A DNA stretch of 64,000 bases from Anaspis maculata. Its lineage: Eukaryota; Arthropoda; Insecta; Coleoptera; Scraptiidae. Location: NCBI GenBank assembly GCA_949128115.1, contig OX421961.1, positions 102,071,863-102,135,862 on the forward strand, given 5' to 3'. Positions within the stretch are counted from its first letter, which is position 1. Each line of letters begins with the position of its first letter. Both the position numbers and the translations under genes were made by a program. Of this stretch, positions 22,543-32,252 are shown piece by piece. The notes under the pieces were generated by a model. That model was not told where the DNA came from. It searched no databases and saw only the letters and a program-made list of their open reading frames with translations.

Positions 22543-24043
22543 TAAACTGCTCAACAATTGAAGTGGTCCACTCGAAAATTTCGCCCGATTTCAAATACGA
22601 ATATCTCCGAAAAAAATTGACCGATTTCAAAAAGTGCAGTATTTTTGAATAGCTTATTCTTTTCACTATAAGGTGCAATAATAGGCCAAACAATTGAGTA
22701 CATGATGCATGATATACAGGGTGACAACGAAAGGAGTGTTAAAATGTTGCATTTTAAAGCACGTCCCAGTTTTTCCAAAAAAATCGCCGAGTCTTTCTGA
22801 TAACATTTTTAAGTAGTGCACATCCATGGCTCGGAACGGTTTTTGAAATTCACGCTTATCTTCTTTGGTTACAGGGTGATGTAAAATGAAGCAACTTTTT
22901 GTTTTTATAGTGGTAACTTTTTCGTTTGTTAACCGATTTTCACAATTTGGAGCTTATGTTGAAGCGAAGACCTCAGTTAAGAGGAATTGAATCACAGAAT
23001 TGAATTAACACATCATTTCAAAAAAAAAGGTTGAATCAAATGTGACCTAAGCATGAAATGAGGCCGAGACCCGATTTGGGGGGATTTTTTAACAAGAATC
23101 AACTTGTCGTTGAAGGAACCACTAATTGCGAGCATTTTAAGATCAGTCTCGCTTATATAAGGCAACAATTAACGACGGAAACAAGCCAAATTAGGACTGC
23201 ATGTTTTCACAGGATAACTGATGCCTGTGCTCACCTGAAAACACACGTACTTATTGTTACTTTTGACTGTTTCTGTCGACCCTCTGTTGACTGTTCAAAT
23301 CGCGAAGGAAACTCGATCAGTGATTCTCGTAACATAGGTTACGTGTATTTTCAGGTGAGCAAGAGCATCGGTTCTCCTGTGAAAACATGCAGTCTTAATT
23401 TGGGTTTTCCGTCGTTAATTGTTGCCCCAAATAAGCGAGACTGATCTCAAAATGTTCGTAATGAGTGATTTCTTTAACGACAAGTTTATTCTTCTTGAAA
23501 AATTCCCCCAAATTGGATTTCGGCCTTATTTCATGCTTAGGTCACATTTGATGCAACCTCCCTTTTTGAAATGATGTGTTAATTCAATTATGTTAATCGA
23601 TTCCTCTTACCTGAGGTCTTCGCTTCAACATCAGATCCAAATTTTGGAAATCGGTCAACAAATAAAAAAGTTACCACTACAAAATCAAAAAGTTGTTTCT
23701 TTCACATCACCCTGTAACCAAAGAAGATAGGCGGAAATTTCAAAAATCGTTTCGAGCCATGGATGTGCACTTCTAAAAAATGTACTCGGAAAGACTCAGC
23801 GATTTTTTTTGCAAAAGTGGGACGTGCTTTAAAATGAAACATTTTAACACTGTTTTTGTTGTCGCCCTGGATATAATGCATTATGTAATCAATTGTTTGG
23901 TTTATCAGCGCACCTTATTGTGAAAAGAATAAGCTATCGAAAAACACTGCCCTTTTGAGAATCGGTCGATTTGTTTCCAAGATATTTGTATTTGAAATCG
24001 GGTGAAATTTTCGAGTGGACCACTTCAATTGTTGAGCAGTTTA
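22543..24043. mobile_element. Long palindrome (foldback element), 1.5 kb
   Basis: TAAACTGCTCAACAATTGAA at the left is mirrored by TTCAATTGTTGAGCAGTTTA at the right. Complementarity continues inward: AGTGGTCCACTCGAAAATTT, GGTTACAGGGTGATGT and GCATGTTTTCACAGGA all have partners. Only about 90 bp near 23253-23341 are left unpaired at the centre. Each arm is about 700 bp. ORFs in it, including one of 128 codons, are arm sequence and do not look like transposase. A transcript would fold into a long hairpin RNA. Confidence 0.85.
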
Positions 24044-24066
24044 TTAAGGCATCGGGAAGGGTCAAC

Positions 24067-24571
24067 TTAAGAGTCCTCTGTACGCTTAAAGCAGCTCCGG
24101 CTAAAAGGCCTCTAAATCGAAGGCGCTTCATATCTCCATAAAAACATGTGAAAGGAAAAAAAAATCCGAGAAAAACCGATCAGAGCCGAATATAGTAAAA
24201 TTTTACGGGCGCCATTCTAGGGCCTTTATTTGACTTGAAAGAAAATTTCTTTTTCCAAGGAGGACTCTCTACAGTATTCTGCACCAACGTACCGGGTGAT
24301 TTTTCAATAAAATATCTGGAGCCCAAGTTATTTGTTGAGAGTCCACCCTAGAAAAAAGATTTTTGTTTCAAGTCAAATAAAGGCCCTAGAATGGAGCGCG
24401 TAAAATTTGACTATCTTCCCCTGTGATCGGTTTTTCTCGGATTTTTTTCCGTTAACATGTTTATATAGAGATATGAAGTGAAATCTCCAAATGCCAGTTC
24501 AAAGAAAATCACTGGCCTCGATTTAGAGGCATTTTAGTTGGAGCCACTCTGAGCGTACAGAGGGCTCTTAA
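24067..24571. mobile_element. Palindromic TTAA-flanked element A, 505 bp
   Basis: TTAAGAGTCCTCTGTACGCT at 24067 is mirrored by AGCGTACAGAGGGCTCTTAA ending at 24571. Inner words AAATAAAGGCCCTAGAATGG and CCGAGAAAAACCGATC also pair. No coding potential. Its right TTAA is shared with element B. Confidence 0.8.
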
Positions 24572-24936
24572 GGACGGCATTTCCTAGCATAAAAAATGGC
24601 TGAAACAGACTGCGGATTAGCTGCAGAGCGAAAGAGAAACAGATAGATTCTTGTGGCGTGGGTTTCTGCCAAATCTGTGCAGCTAAAATGTAACAAAAAA
24701 ATGAGTTACTCAAATCTGGGCTGGCAAGAGAATGAGGGTCTTTTTTTGAAAGAAAATATAAAAAATTTGAAAAAAAGATTCGATTTTTTCGAATTTTGAA
24801 ATTTTGAAATACCTACTTATTAATTTTCATTCTAGATTTTAGATTACTCTTACTTTTTTTCAAGTCTCCCACTCCACTGGTTTTCATGAAACTCACGTTT
24901 AAAGAAAACACACTAGGAAATGCCGTACGTCCTTAA
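24568..24936. mobile_element. TTAA-flanked element B, 369 bp
   Basis: TTAAGGACGGCATTTCCTAG at the left is mirrored by CTAGGAAATGCCGTACGTCCTTAA-type sequence at the right (24913-24936, with a 4 bp insertion). It shares the TTAAGGACG start with the elements at 1337, 4453 and 49803. It abuts element A at one common TTAA. Confidence 0.75.
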
Positions 24937-25949
24937 CACCGAAAGAATGCGGTAGCTTGTTCTATGGACCTACTTCGAGAATGCAAACAGGCAAAATGCT
25001 ATGAAATTCTTATAATTTGCCAATATGTTTCAGAAAAGTTTTCAAATCAAAATAACTGGTGTTTTTCCGACGTAATAGATGTTTGATCAGCGATAGCGTT
25101 ATTGATACTGGAAAAGGTTTTGCCGTCAGTTTTGTATCTAAATACTCACTAAACCTGGCCATTTGATCATGCATACATGCAAAATCGCAAACAACTCAAA
25201 ATCATTATTTTAAAAATTCTCAACTCAGAATCAAAATTGGTTTTCTACTCGGTTTTCTATGCGGCAATTTTTATGCGTTTTGTGGATTTTTTGACTCAAT
25301 TTCCAATTTTTACCGACCGCAAAGATTCTGAGATTGATTTCAGATTTCAGCTCCCTTACATTCACCATTGGGTTGAACCAAGGTCCTAGGTGAAATCGTC
25401 GTAGTGAAATTTTTTCTGTGTTCATCATCGTCTACCGATCATTCTTCTCATTCAAAATCTAGGTACCTTAACCCTCTTATAGGTACGGTCTTTTTCAAGT
25501 CGAAAGCAACCACTCTAAATTCTTGTTGAGAGCCAACCTACAGGTACAGAAAAAGCTAATGCGCCATTTTCCAATCATTATGTACCTATTTAAATTGATC
25601 AACAAGATAAACATTGCATTGCCAAATTTACCCTAACTTTGAAGCTGAACACCTGAAGGATTGCTGGAAGAGATTCGGATTCTGTTGGGAGCGTTCCCTA
25701 GTCCAATTCTTTGTCTGTCTATAGGGTGTCTAAAAGTTCAGCTCCAGCAATCCAGCATATTCCTATTTGAACACGAGTTTGAATACAAATATAGGTATGT
25801 ATTTCTCCAAAGTCCAAAGGCATGAAGATCAACCTGCTCATATGTCTAAACGGTTTTTGATTTAACGCTTATGTTCGTCATTTACAAGCTGATCTCAAAA
25901 AATCAACGTTGATCTTGAGATCTTGCGCACTTTCAACTTTTTTATTCAT
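24937..25949. other. No gene seen
   Basis: AT-rich. Two opposed ORFs of 65-70 codons at 25177-25428 have no recognised content. Confidence 0.4.
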
Positions 25950-26023
25950 GTAAAGTTGCGGCCTCATAAAGTTGCATGGCCACACGATTGTCATCGGTGT
26001 AAACTTTAATGAGGCCGCAACTG
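25950..26023. mobile_element. Mini-palindrome with GTTGCGGCCTCAT ends
   Basis: AAAGTTGCGGCCTCATAAAG at the left pairs with CTTTAATGAGGCCGCAACT at the right. The whole element is only about 74 bp. It directly precedes the MITE at 26024. Confidence 0.6.
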
Positions 26024-26780
26024 TACGGGGTGTTCACGATAAAATTCACCCCCCTCCAGTAGATTCCCCTTCAAGATATTTCGAAGAAATAAAAACTTTT
26101 TCCTAACGATTTTTCCCAGGGACCTTAAATCGATCCTCCAAAAGTTTCTAATTGGTACCGTATACAGGTGTGATATGTAACTTTTTTATTTTAAATACAA
26201 CACCCTATATTTTATTTCGTTATTTGGTGGAGCCTTTTTTTCTGATTACAAATATATATGACATTTGTGATTTATTTTGACAAGTAAGTTGTCGAAAAAC
26301 TAGTAAAATGGGTAGTCAAATAATTATTTTGTTTCGCGGCAAGATGGCTTTGGTTTCTACAGTTCACTTACAGAAAAGTTATTCTCGCAGCATTTTGTCT
26401 GCAGAAATCAACTCTGCATGGATAAATGGTCTAATTCGTTCCTGATATCGGGTGTCGCGTGATTTTTAATTTTTAATTTATTTGGCTACCCATTTTATAA
26501 TTTTTTTGACAGCTTCCTTGTCAAAGTTAATCATAAATGTTATATATCTTTGTAATCAGAACGAAAGGCTTCATCAAATGACGTAATAAAATATAGGGTG
26601 TTGCATTTGAGATAAAAAAGTTAATGTCACACCCTGTATACGATACCAATTGAAAACTTTCAGACAATCGATTCAAGATCCCTGGGAAAAATCGTTGAGA
26701 ATTTTTTTTTACTTTTTCAAAATATCTCAAAGGGGAATCTCCTAGAGGGGGGGGGTGAATTTTATCGTAAACACCCTGTA
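26024..26780. mobile_element. Palindromic MITE, TAC(A/G)GGGTGTTCACGAT ends, copy 2
   Basis: Same family and orientation as 12894-13576: GGTGTTCACGATAAAATTCA at the left, TGAATTTTATCGTAAACACC at the right. This copy keeps the full left arm, including GATTACAAATATAT. Its right end runs into a (CTAC)n microsatellite at 26778-26806. Confidence 0.8.
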
Positions 26781-26806
26781 CCTACCTACCTACCTACCTA
26801 CCTAAA

Positions 26807-28132
26807 TAGCGATTATTTAAAATGTTCGTTAAATTTCAGGTGCACATGGGCGATGATTCTCCATCGGACGCATGCCAGTTGTAATTTTATTCCTTCAGTA
26901 ATAAATTCTCTTCCCATACAAGCAAAATACATCTTGAAGATGATACATCAACCTTGTCTCCCGACAGGCGCCATCATTCTGACAGTGGCGACATCGTGAT
27001 CAGCAGGTTTTTCGTTCTTCAGAAATGACATCAAATATGAATCGATAATATAGTGCCTAGTGCTTGCAGCAAAAAATAGTCATGTACCTCTTCTACCCCC
27101 AAGACCCAGACCAGCAGGGGGTAATCGAAAAGAGCAGCGGGCCAAATTATTAATTTTGGTTCTAGGAACAACCATGCCGAAGTTCTTGTTTGTATCACAA
27201 AATGCAGGATTTTTTGTGTACCGCTAGTACCTACTAGGTTTCTGGGAACGATTCAGATTTGGGTCACTTTTGATCAGGCTTTTGATGCAACCTGTATTTT
27301 GAATGTTTGTCACCTGTCATCTTTTCACCTGCAGCTTTAACTTCAACAGTGCTTCAACATGAACCTCGTATTTTGAAAATCAGTTCTAGTGTATTCAGTT
27401 TTTGCCACTGCAAGAGTTGCAAGACCATAAAGGTGATTTTCTGAGTTCAGTATGTGATACAAGGAAATAAACGCAAGTTTCAACTTTGAATAATCGTTTA
27501 AAAACATTCATGTTCTATAACGGGAATTTAGCACCCTTAGGTAGTGGGCTAAAGCCAGAACAAGGTTAGCACTTTCATCTTCACTTGAACTATATTACCA
27601 TTCCTCCAAATTTGATTTTTTTCGTAATTCAATTTTTTACAGAATCTGATTTAAGCAACTACATATAATAATTATTTAGCAATAAGTTTTTTATTTCGAA
27701 ACTAAAGTCGGGTGATTTTGAATTACGAATTTGAGCTATGCAATAATAACAGACCAGTGTATAATTGGTTGCCTAAGCGGCTACAATTAGAAGCGCAGCA
27801 AAAACAGAAAAATATTGATTAAAAAACTGCAAATGTACTAAATGAACTGGCAAATTACTTGATATAAAATAAACAACAAAGTTGCACTACGTTGCTATAA
27901 TGCAATCATAATGGGTTATTTCCAATTTTTCCAGCATAAAATGATATGATAACTATCACATGAGGGCATCATTTAACATTACTTGAATTAATTTTTTAGC
28001 CATCAGTCCCCTAGTAAGAGCAACAAGTAAGGAAAAAACTGCGCCAATGAGGGCAACAGTGAGACATCACAGGAAACAGATGTCAAGCAAAAAATCACAA
28101 CTGCATGGACTTCCTATGCAAAAATAATTATA
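26807..28132. other. No gene seen
   Basis: AT-rich DNA downstream of PSMA5 with no ORF over 60 codons that I can support. The part next to 28133 probably borders the PSMA5 3' end. Confidence 0.5.
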
Positions 28133-28241
28133 TTTATTATTGTCAATAATTAATAATTGACTTGAAAACTTGAAAGGAAAAAAGGAAATGTGCTTCAGGT
28201 TCACAGGGATTAACGTCCTCTTGACAAATCAACACTTTGTT

Positions 28242-28247
28242 TTTATT
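28242..28247 (-). promoter_or_regulatory. Candidate PSMA5 polyadenylation signal
   Basis: AATAAA on the minus strand about 80 bases past the PSMA5 stop codon. A second AATAAA lies at 28133-28138. Either would give a short 3' UTR. Confidence 0.5.
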
Positions 28248-28326
28248 TTCAAGCTCAAGTGTTCCTCCCTATAAAACTGTTGTTACATTTGAAAATTTTA
28301 AATCTTACTTGGTACCTTCTTAATCT

Positions 28327-29107
28327 TTAAGTCAGCTTAGAAATTACCTCCTCGACTTGATCTTTAGTGAACATATGGAAAAGCGCCCCCGGCGTCATGG
28401 TCATGACTTCGACGTTCGATGAATTAAGTTTTTCTTCCATGACCTGCTTAAGGATTGTCAAAGCAGATGTCGTGGCCTCACCCAGAGTCATGCTCCGATG
28501 GTACACTTCCTGCAAGCTCTGTTGGGCACCTTCTGAGCCAGAGCCGATGGCTTTCGCATCAAATTGTACAAAAGTACCGGACGGATCCATGTGGTACAGT
28601 TGGGGACCCTTCTCGTCGATTCCGGCAAATAAAATTGCCACGCCGAAGGGGCGAGACATTGCAGCGCCATCATCATCAGAATCGCCAAATTGAATCGCCA
28701 AGTTTGATACAGCTTGCGCGCAAGATTCAACGCTCATATTTTCGTTGTAGATGAACCAGTGGTTTTGACATTCGACTCTTGCTCTGAAATTTACAGATTA
28801 GCCAGCTCCCAAATTTTGTGAACACAAAATCAAACCTGTCAATCATTGTGCGAGAATCGGCCATGAGCCCAGAGACAGCGCAACCAATGTGTTTATCAAC
28901 TTCAACGATTTTTTCTATGGTCGTTGGTTCCATCAAGGGAGAAGTGATGCGTTTCTCGACGGCCAAAACTACGCCTTCCGAAGTGCAGATGCCGATAGCT
29001 GTTGAACCTAGCTTGATGGCTTCAATTGCGTATTCTACTTGGAACAGGCGGCCTTCGGGGGAGAAGGTGTTGACGCCCCTGTCGTACTCGCTTCTCGTTA
29101 AAAACAT
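28327..29107 (-). CDS. PSMA5: Proteasome subunit alpha type-5
   Basis: This gene encodes a structural alpha-ring subunit of the 20S proteasome core, which degrades ubiquitinated proteins in cytosol and nucleus. Alpha subunits gate the chamber and have no protease site. Coding exons are 28836-29107 and 28327-28783 (minus strand), joined across a 52 bp GT-AG intron. The join restores [12 protein letters not shown], matching the family. The product is 242 residues; the human protein has 241. The N-terminal alpha signature [20 protein letters not shown] is at residues 8-27, and [34 protein letters not shown] and GSGSEGAQ are all conserved. The start is the universal [18 protein letters not shown] stands directly before the ATG, so a 5' UTR intron is likely (29108-29247, donor CCAAG|GTAAAA). 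Both exons are intact. Identity is very secure. Confidence 0.97.
28784..28835 (-). other. PSMA5 intron, 52 bp
   Basis: Begins GTTTGA and ends TTTCAG on the minus strand. It is near the minimum size for insect introns and is placed by both the GT-AG rule and the restored protein alignment. Confidence 0.92.
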
Positions 29108-29247
29108 CTAGAAATGAAGCATAATTTGCATTTGAGGTTACGTTTCGTATGACAAGGCATTTTCGCACAGAAACATGTTTTTGAGAGCTGGAATTTTCGT
29201 GACATATTCTTTGAAGACGAAGGTTGGGGAAAACAAGCAAATTTTAC
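29108..29247 (-). other. Possible PSMA5 5' UTR intron
   Basis: A canonical acceptor (TTCATTTCTAG) touches the start codon, and a good donor (CCAAG|GTAAAA) lies 140 bases upstream. This is inferred from splice motifs only; a start without this intron is also possible. Confidence 0.45.
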
Positions 29248-29884
29248 CTTGGTCTAGCGAAAATGTTCGGTTTTTCTGCAAGATTACACGGCAAATCTGC
29301 TTTGACAGTTGCTATGACAAGCAGTTTTATTTACTTGTCATTCATTTCATTTGTTGGTGACAGCGGTTAGTGATTTCAGCGCTACCAACCGGACAATACT
29401 TCATCAGACGTCCTTGACTTCGTCATCGACTTCTAAACGTGCGTTTCCAACATTCAAAATCAAACTGCCTCTCATTTTGTCAGAGCGGGTGCAGAAGCAG
29501 AACGCAGATTGAATGTAAAAGGAAACCTTTTTTTTATTCGTTTATTTAACGGCGGCCTATTTCCGCAACGAGGCCTAACACCGACGCCGGTGAACCGAAT
29601 CCAGTGTGTTCCTGCCAAGTGTTCCAACGGTATGGTTTCAACGCGTGATCCCTGGTTCCAACACAGGGTAGGTATTTTTAACGCCCACCAACATCGCATG
29701 GGGTCGGCAGTGTCGGCACCATCGATCGTATTTTACGTGCTATGCGATACACGGCAACCATTTCATACTGCTTAACGCTTACTGCTTACCTTACTTCTTA
29801 CTGTTATTTCTTATTTCTTGACTTACCGGAACTATGAATCCAGCTTTACTTAACCAAAAAGGTTGTTTTCGAGGTGAAAATCCG
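29248..29884. other. Intergenic, probably includes the PSMA5 promoter
   Basis: The part nearest 29248-29400 is where PSMA5 transcription should start. The part 29500-29770 is GC-richer (AACGGCGGCC, ACCGACGCCGG) with ORFs of 75-88 codons in both directions and no recognised motif. Confidence 0.4.
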
Positions 29885-29960
29885 TCTCCGGCGGGGATTG
29901 AACCCGCAATCTCTGGAGTTGGTAGTCGATCACGCTGACCACCACACCACAAGTTCCTCA
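29885..29960 (-). repeat. tRNA-derived SINE-like unit
   Basis: On the minus strand an A-box-like GTGGTGGTCAGCG is followed by a near-perfect B box GGGTTCAATCC (29895-29905), then CCGCCGGAGACGG. It could be a tRNA pseudogene or a SINE head; the stems do not give a clean cloverleaf. Confidence 0.55.
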
Positions 29961-30039
29961 AGAAAACCTATCGCTAAGAACAAAACAACCTCACAATTCT
30001 AATTCTTTTTGGTATGGGTGGGGGTATGTAAACTAAATC

Positions 30040-30142
30040 CTTATTTTCATATTGATATTTTGGTGATTATCAATTCTTGATACTTTGATAATTATTGATA
30101 TTTGATATTTTTTCTTATCAAACTTTGATATCCGGATCACGA
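30040..30142. repeat. TTGATA-rich low-complexity stretch
   Basis: Repeated TTGATA, TGATAATTATTGATA and TTGATATT words run up to the left end of the foldback element. Confidence 0.6.
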
Positions 30143-30478
30143 TAACGATATTAGTCCGGCTGGTAAGGGGAACCACCTTGCATTTTAGAGAACAAGCGAC
30201 GAAATTTGGCACACTTGTTCACTAGACCCTATACTCTTCGATTTAAGAAATGTTGCCACCATCCGCGGAAATCGTGCAGACACTTTATAGAGGGTTCAGT
30301 AGAAAAAATTTGTTGAAAAATCGTAAATCGTGAACCATAACCGGTGGACGTATCTAAATCAGGATATTGATGACTGATTCCATGCCCATGAAGATGCTGC
30401 AAACAGTTTCGAATTATCTTGAGGCGTTTCCGAAATACGTTGGAAGAAGTGAAATTTCTTCAACTTTTTTCTTTTTCC

Positions 30479-30488
30479 AATAAATCAG
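30479..30488. repeat. Target-site duplication of the LINE, left copy
   Basis: AATAAATCAG here is repeated at 36372-36381, directly after the A-rich tail. The opposite foldback arm (37693-37705 region) shows the uninterrupted sequence GATAAATCAGTTGTTTTT on its minus strand, proving the empty site. Confidence 0.9.
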
Positions 30489-30967
30489 AGATGCTACGGT
30501 GCGCCTCGCGTGTTTGAACGTTCTCGCTTTTTGACGAAATTGTGGTGTTCGGCCCGCGAGTTTTTCCTTGTGCTTTTTGGATAACGTCCTGGATGATCCA
30601 CTGAAGGGATAGATCGCCTTCCCATCATTCACGGTCCACCGGAAAAACGGCTGAGTCCAATTTAGTTTTCAAAACTTGCATGAATTTGTTATAAGCAGGC
30701 ACATTATTATCTTATCGCACCGACAACAAAAAGGCCGCTTCTTCCTATAGTGCTTTTTGCGCTATAGGAATGGACTGTTGTTGTTTATATACACGAAAAC
30801 TATTTTCTATTCTTGTTGATTGAACAAATCTTCAATCAAAACCAAGGCCCTGGTCACAGGAGCCAAAAAAAACTCAAAATGTCAAACCCCAGAACAGAAA
30901 TACCCAACAAAACTCAAATTCACCGAATAAAAACCTATCGTACTCTAGCGTAGCTTCAATAAATACA
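30489..30967 (+). promoter_or_regulatory. LINE 5' UTR, expected internal promoter
   Basis: 479 bp between the duplication and the ORF1 start. LINEs of this group usually start transcription from an internal promoter at their first base; no TATA box is visible. It contains a 12 bp stem hairpin (30742-30770) and short upstream ORFs on neither strand that I would call. Confidence 0.55.
30742..30770 (+). other. Hairpin in the LINE 5' UTR
   Basis: TTCCTATAGTGC pairs with GCGCTATAGGAA around a TTTTT loop, a 12 bp stem with one G-T wobble. It is about 200 bases upstream of ORF1 and could affect translation or packaging. The role is unknown. Confidence 0.6.
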
Positions 30968-32221
30968 ATGTTTCCAAGCAAGGACTTGGCCATAGTCCTT
31001 GATGTCGTAGATAAACTAAAGTTAAGAGACTACGTAGTACCAATCAGCAAGCTTGTAGGTCCAAAACAGATCACATTTGCATCACGAATCTCAAGAAACC
31101 GCATCTGCATATTCTTGTCAACCAAACAGAATGTCGATGAAATCGTGAATAACCACGGGAAAATTGAGATTGAGGGGAAAATTGTTACAATTCGAAGACT
31201 TATTTCACCGGCTAAGAGAATCATTCTGTCCAATGTTTGCCCAAACATTCCCCACGAGCTCCTCGAGAACGCTTTGAGAGATGTTGGCTGCGAACCAATG
31301 TCAAACATGACATTTCTCAGAGCCAACATCGAAGATGACGAACTTTCCCACATTTTGAGTTTCAGACGCCAAATTTACATCAAGCCAAATGAAGATCTTG
31401 AGCTTCCCCCATTTGTTACCATCACACAAGACAACACCGACTATAGAATTTTTATTGGCACGGGTGAAATGCTCTGCTTTTTATGCAAAGAGTTGGGCCA
31501 CAAAGCCGACCAATGTCCAAACTTGAATATGTCCCAAACAGAACCTGAATCTCCTCCACTGCAAAACCGAAACACAATCGAAACAATAGCTGACGTACAC
31601 TCAATAATTAATGCTGACGATCAACAGATTACAGAAACAAATGATTCTACGGTAACAATTGTAACTGAAAATTCAAAAACTCCTCTCTTCTCTACCGAAA
31701 AACCACCAAACAAAAGACCAGCATCATCTACCCTCAACAGCGGATCTACCGAAAGTTCCCCACAGCGATCCCCACTACCAAATGACGACCATACTGGGGA
31801 TTTTCAGTTTGCTAAACCGAATTCCAGAAACAACAGACACAAACTCAAATCAAAAAAAATCAAAAAATCTTCTTCCATAGAAAACGTTTCACTAACTTCC
31901 AAAGAAAACACAGAAACAATAAAACAAACGATACAGGAAAACCCAAGCAAATACATTCTCACCTCAGACCAATTCGAGTCCTTCATTGAACAATGCACCA
32001 ATGGTAAAGATCCACTAAAAACAGGTCTTTCCTTCACTGACAATATAGTTGGTCTCATCGATATGATGAATGACATTTACCCCAGCCTAACAAACCGACA
32101 TGCGAAAAGCAGATTCACAAGAATCTGCAATAAGTTGAGCCAGTCTGCTGACAATGTTGAAATATCAGACCTCTCTCAATTTTCTATCGATCCCAGCGAT
32201 TCTGAGCGATCCGAATACTGA
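30968..32221 (+). CDS. LINE ORF1, Gag-like nucleic-acid-binding protein
   Basis: A 417-residue ORF1 protein of the retrotransposon. Such proteins coat the element RNA and form the particle that carries the reverse transcriptase to the nucleus. Residues 1-160 have two segments that may form RRM-like folds (IVLDVVDKL...RICIFLS and RIILSNVCPNIPHELLENALRDVG). A single CCHC knuckle of form CX2CX4HX4C is at residues 170-183 (CFLCKELGHKADQC). The C-terminal half is Ser/Thr/Asn-rich and low in order, with a Lys-rich patch (KLKSKKIKKSS) that may be a nuclear signal. The classic I factor has three knuckles, so one is a difference. The start is the first ATG in frame. There is no stop or frameshift. The RRM reading is inference; the knuckle is direct. 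Confidence 0.9.
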   Translation: MFPSKDLAIVLDVVDKLKLRDYVVPISKLVGPKQITFASRISRNRICIFLSTKQNVDEIVNNHGKIEIEGKIVTIRRLISPAKRIILSNVCPNIPHELLENALRDVGCEPMSNMTFLRANIEDDELSHILSFRRQIYIKPNEDLELPPFVTITQDNTDYRIFIGTGEMLCFLCKELGHKADQCPNLNMSQTEPESPPLQNRNTIETIADVHSIINADDQQITETNDSTVTIVTENSKTPLFSTEKPPNKRPASSTLNSGSTESSPQRSPLPNDDHTGDFQFAKPNSRNNRHKLKSKKIKKSSSIENVSLTSKENTETIKQTIQENPSKYILTSDQFESFIEQCTNGKDPLKTGLSFTDNIVGLIDMMNDIYPSLTNRHAKSRFTRICNKLSQSADNVEISDLSQFSIDPSDSERSEY

Positions 32222-32252
32222 AAACCACCACTCAACCTGACAACAAACCAAA

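Noticed and set aside
23058..23444. 128-codon ORF
   Set aside because: It spans the centre of the 1.5 kb palindrome and has no motif; its mirror sequence appears in the other arm.
26778..26806. (CTAC)n run as part of the adjacent MITE
   Set aside because: The sister copy at 13576 ends without it, so it is flanking microsatellite. The same TACC words are scattered throughout the window.
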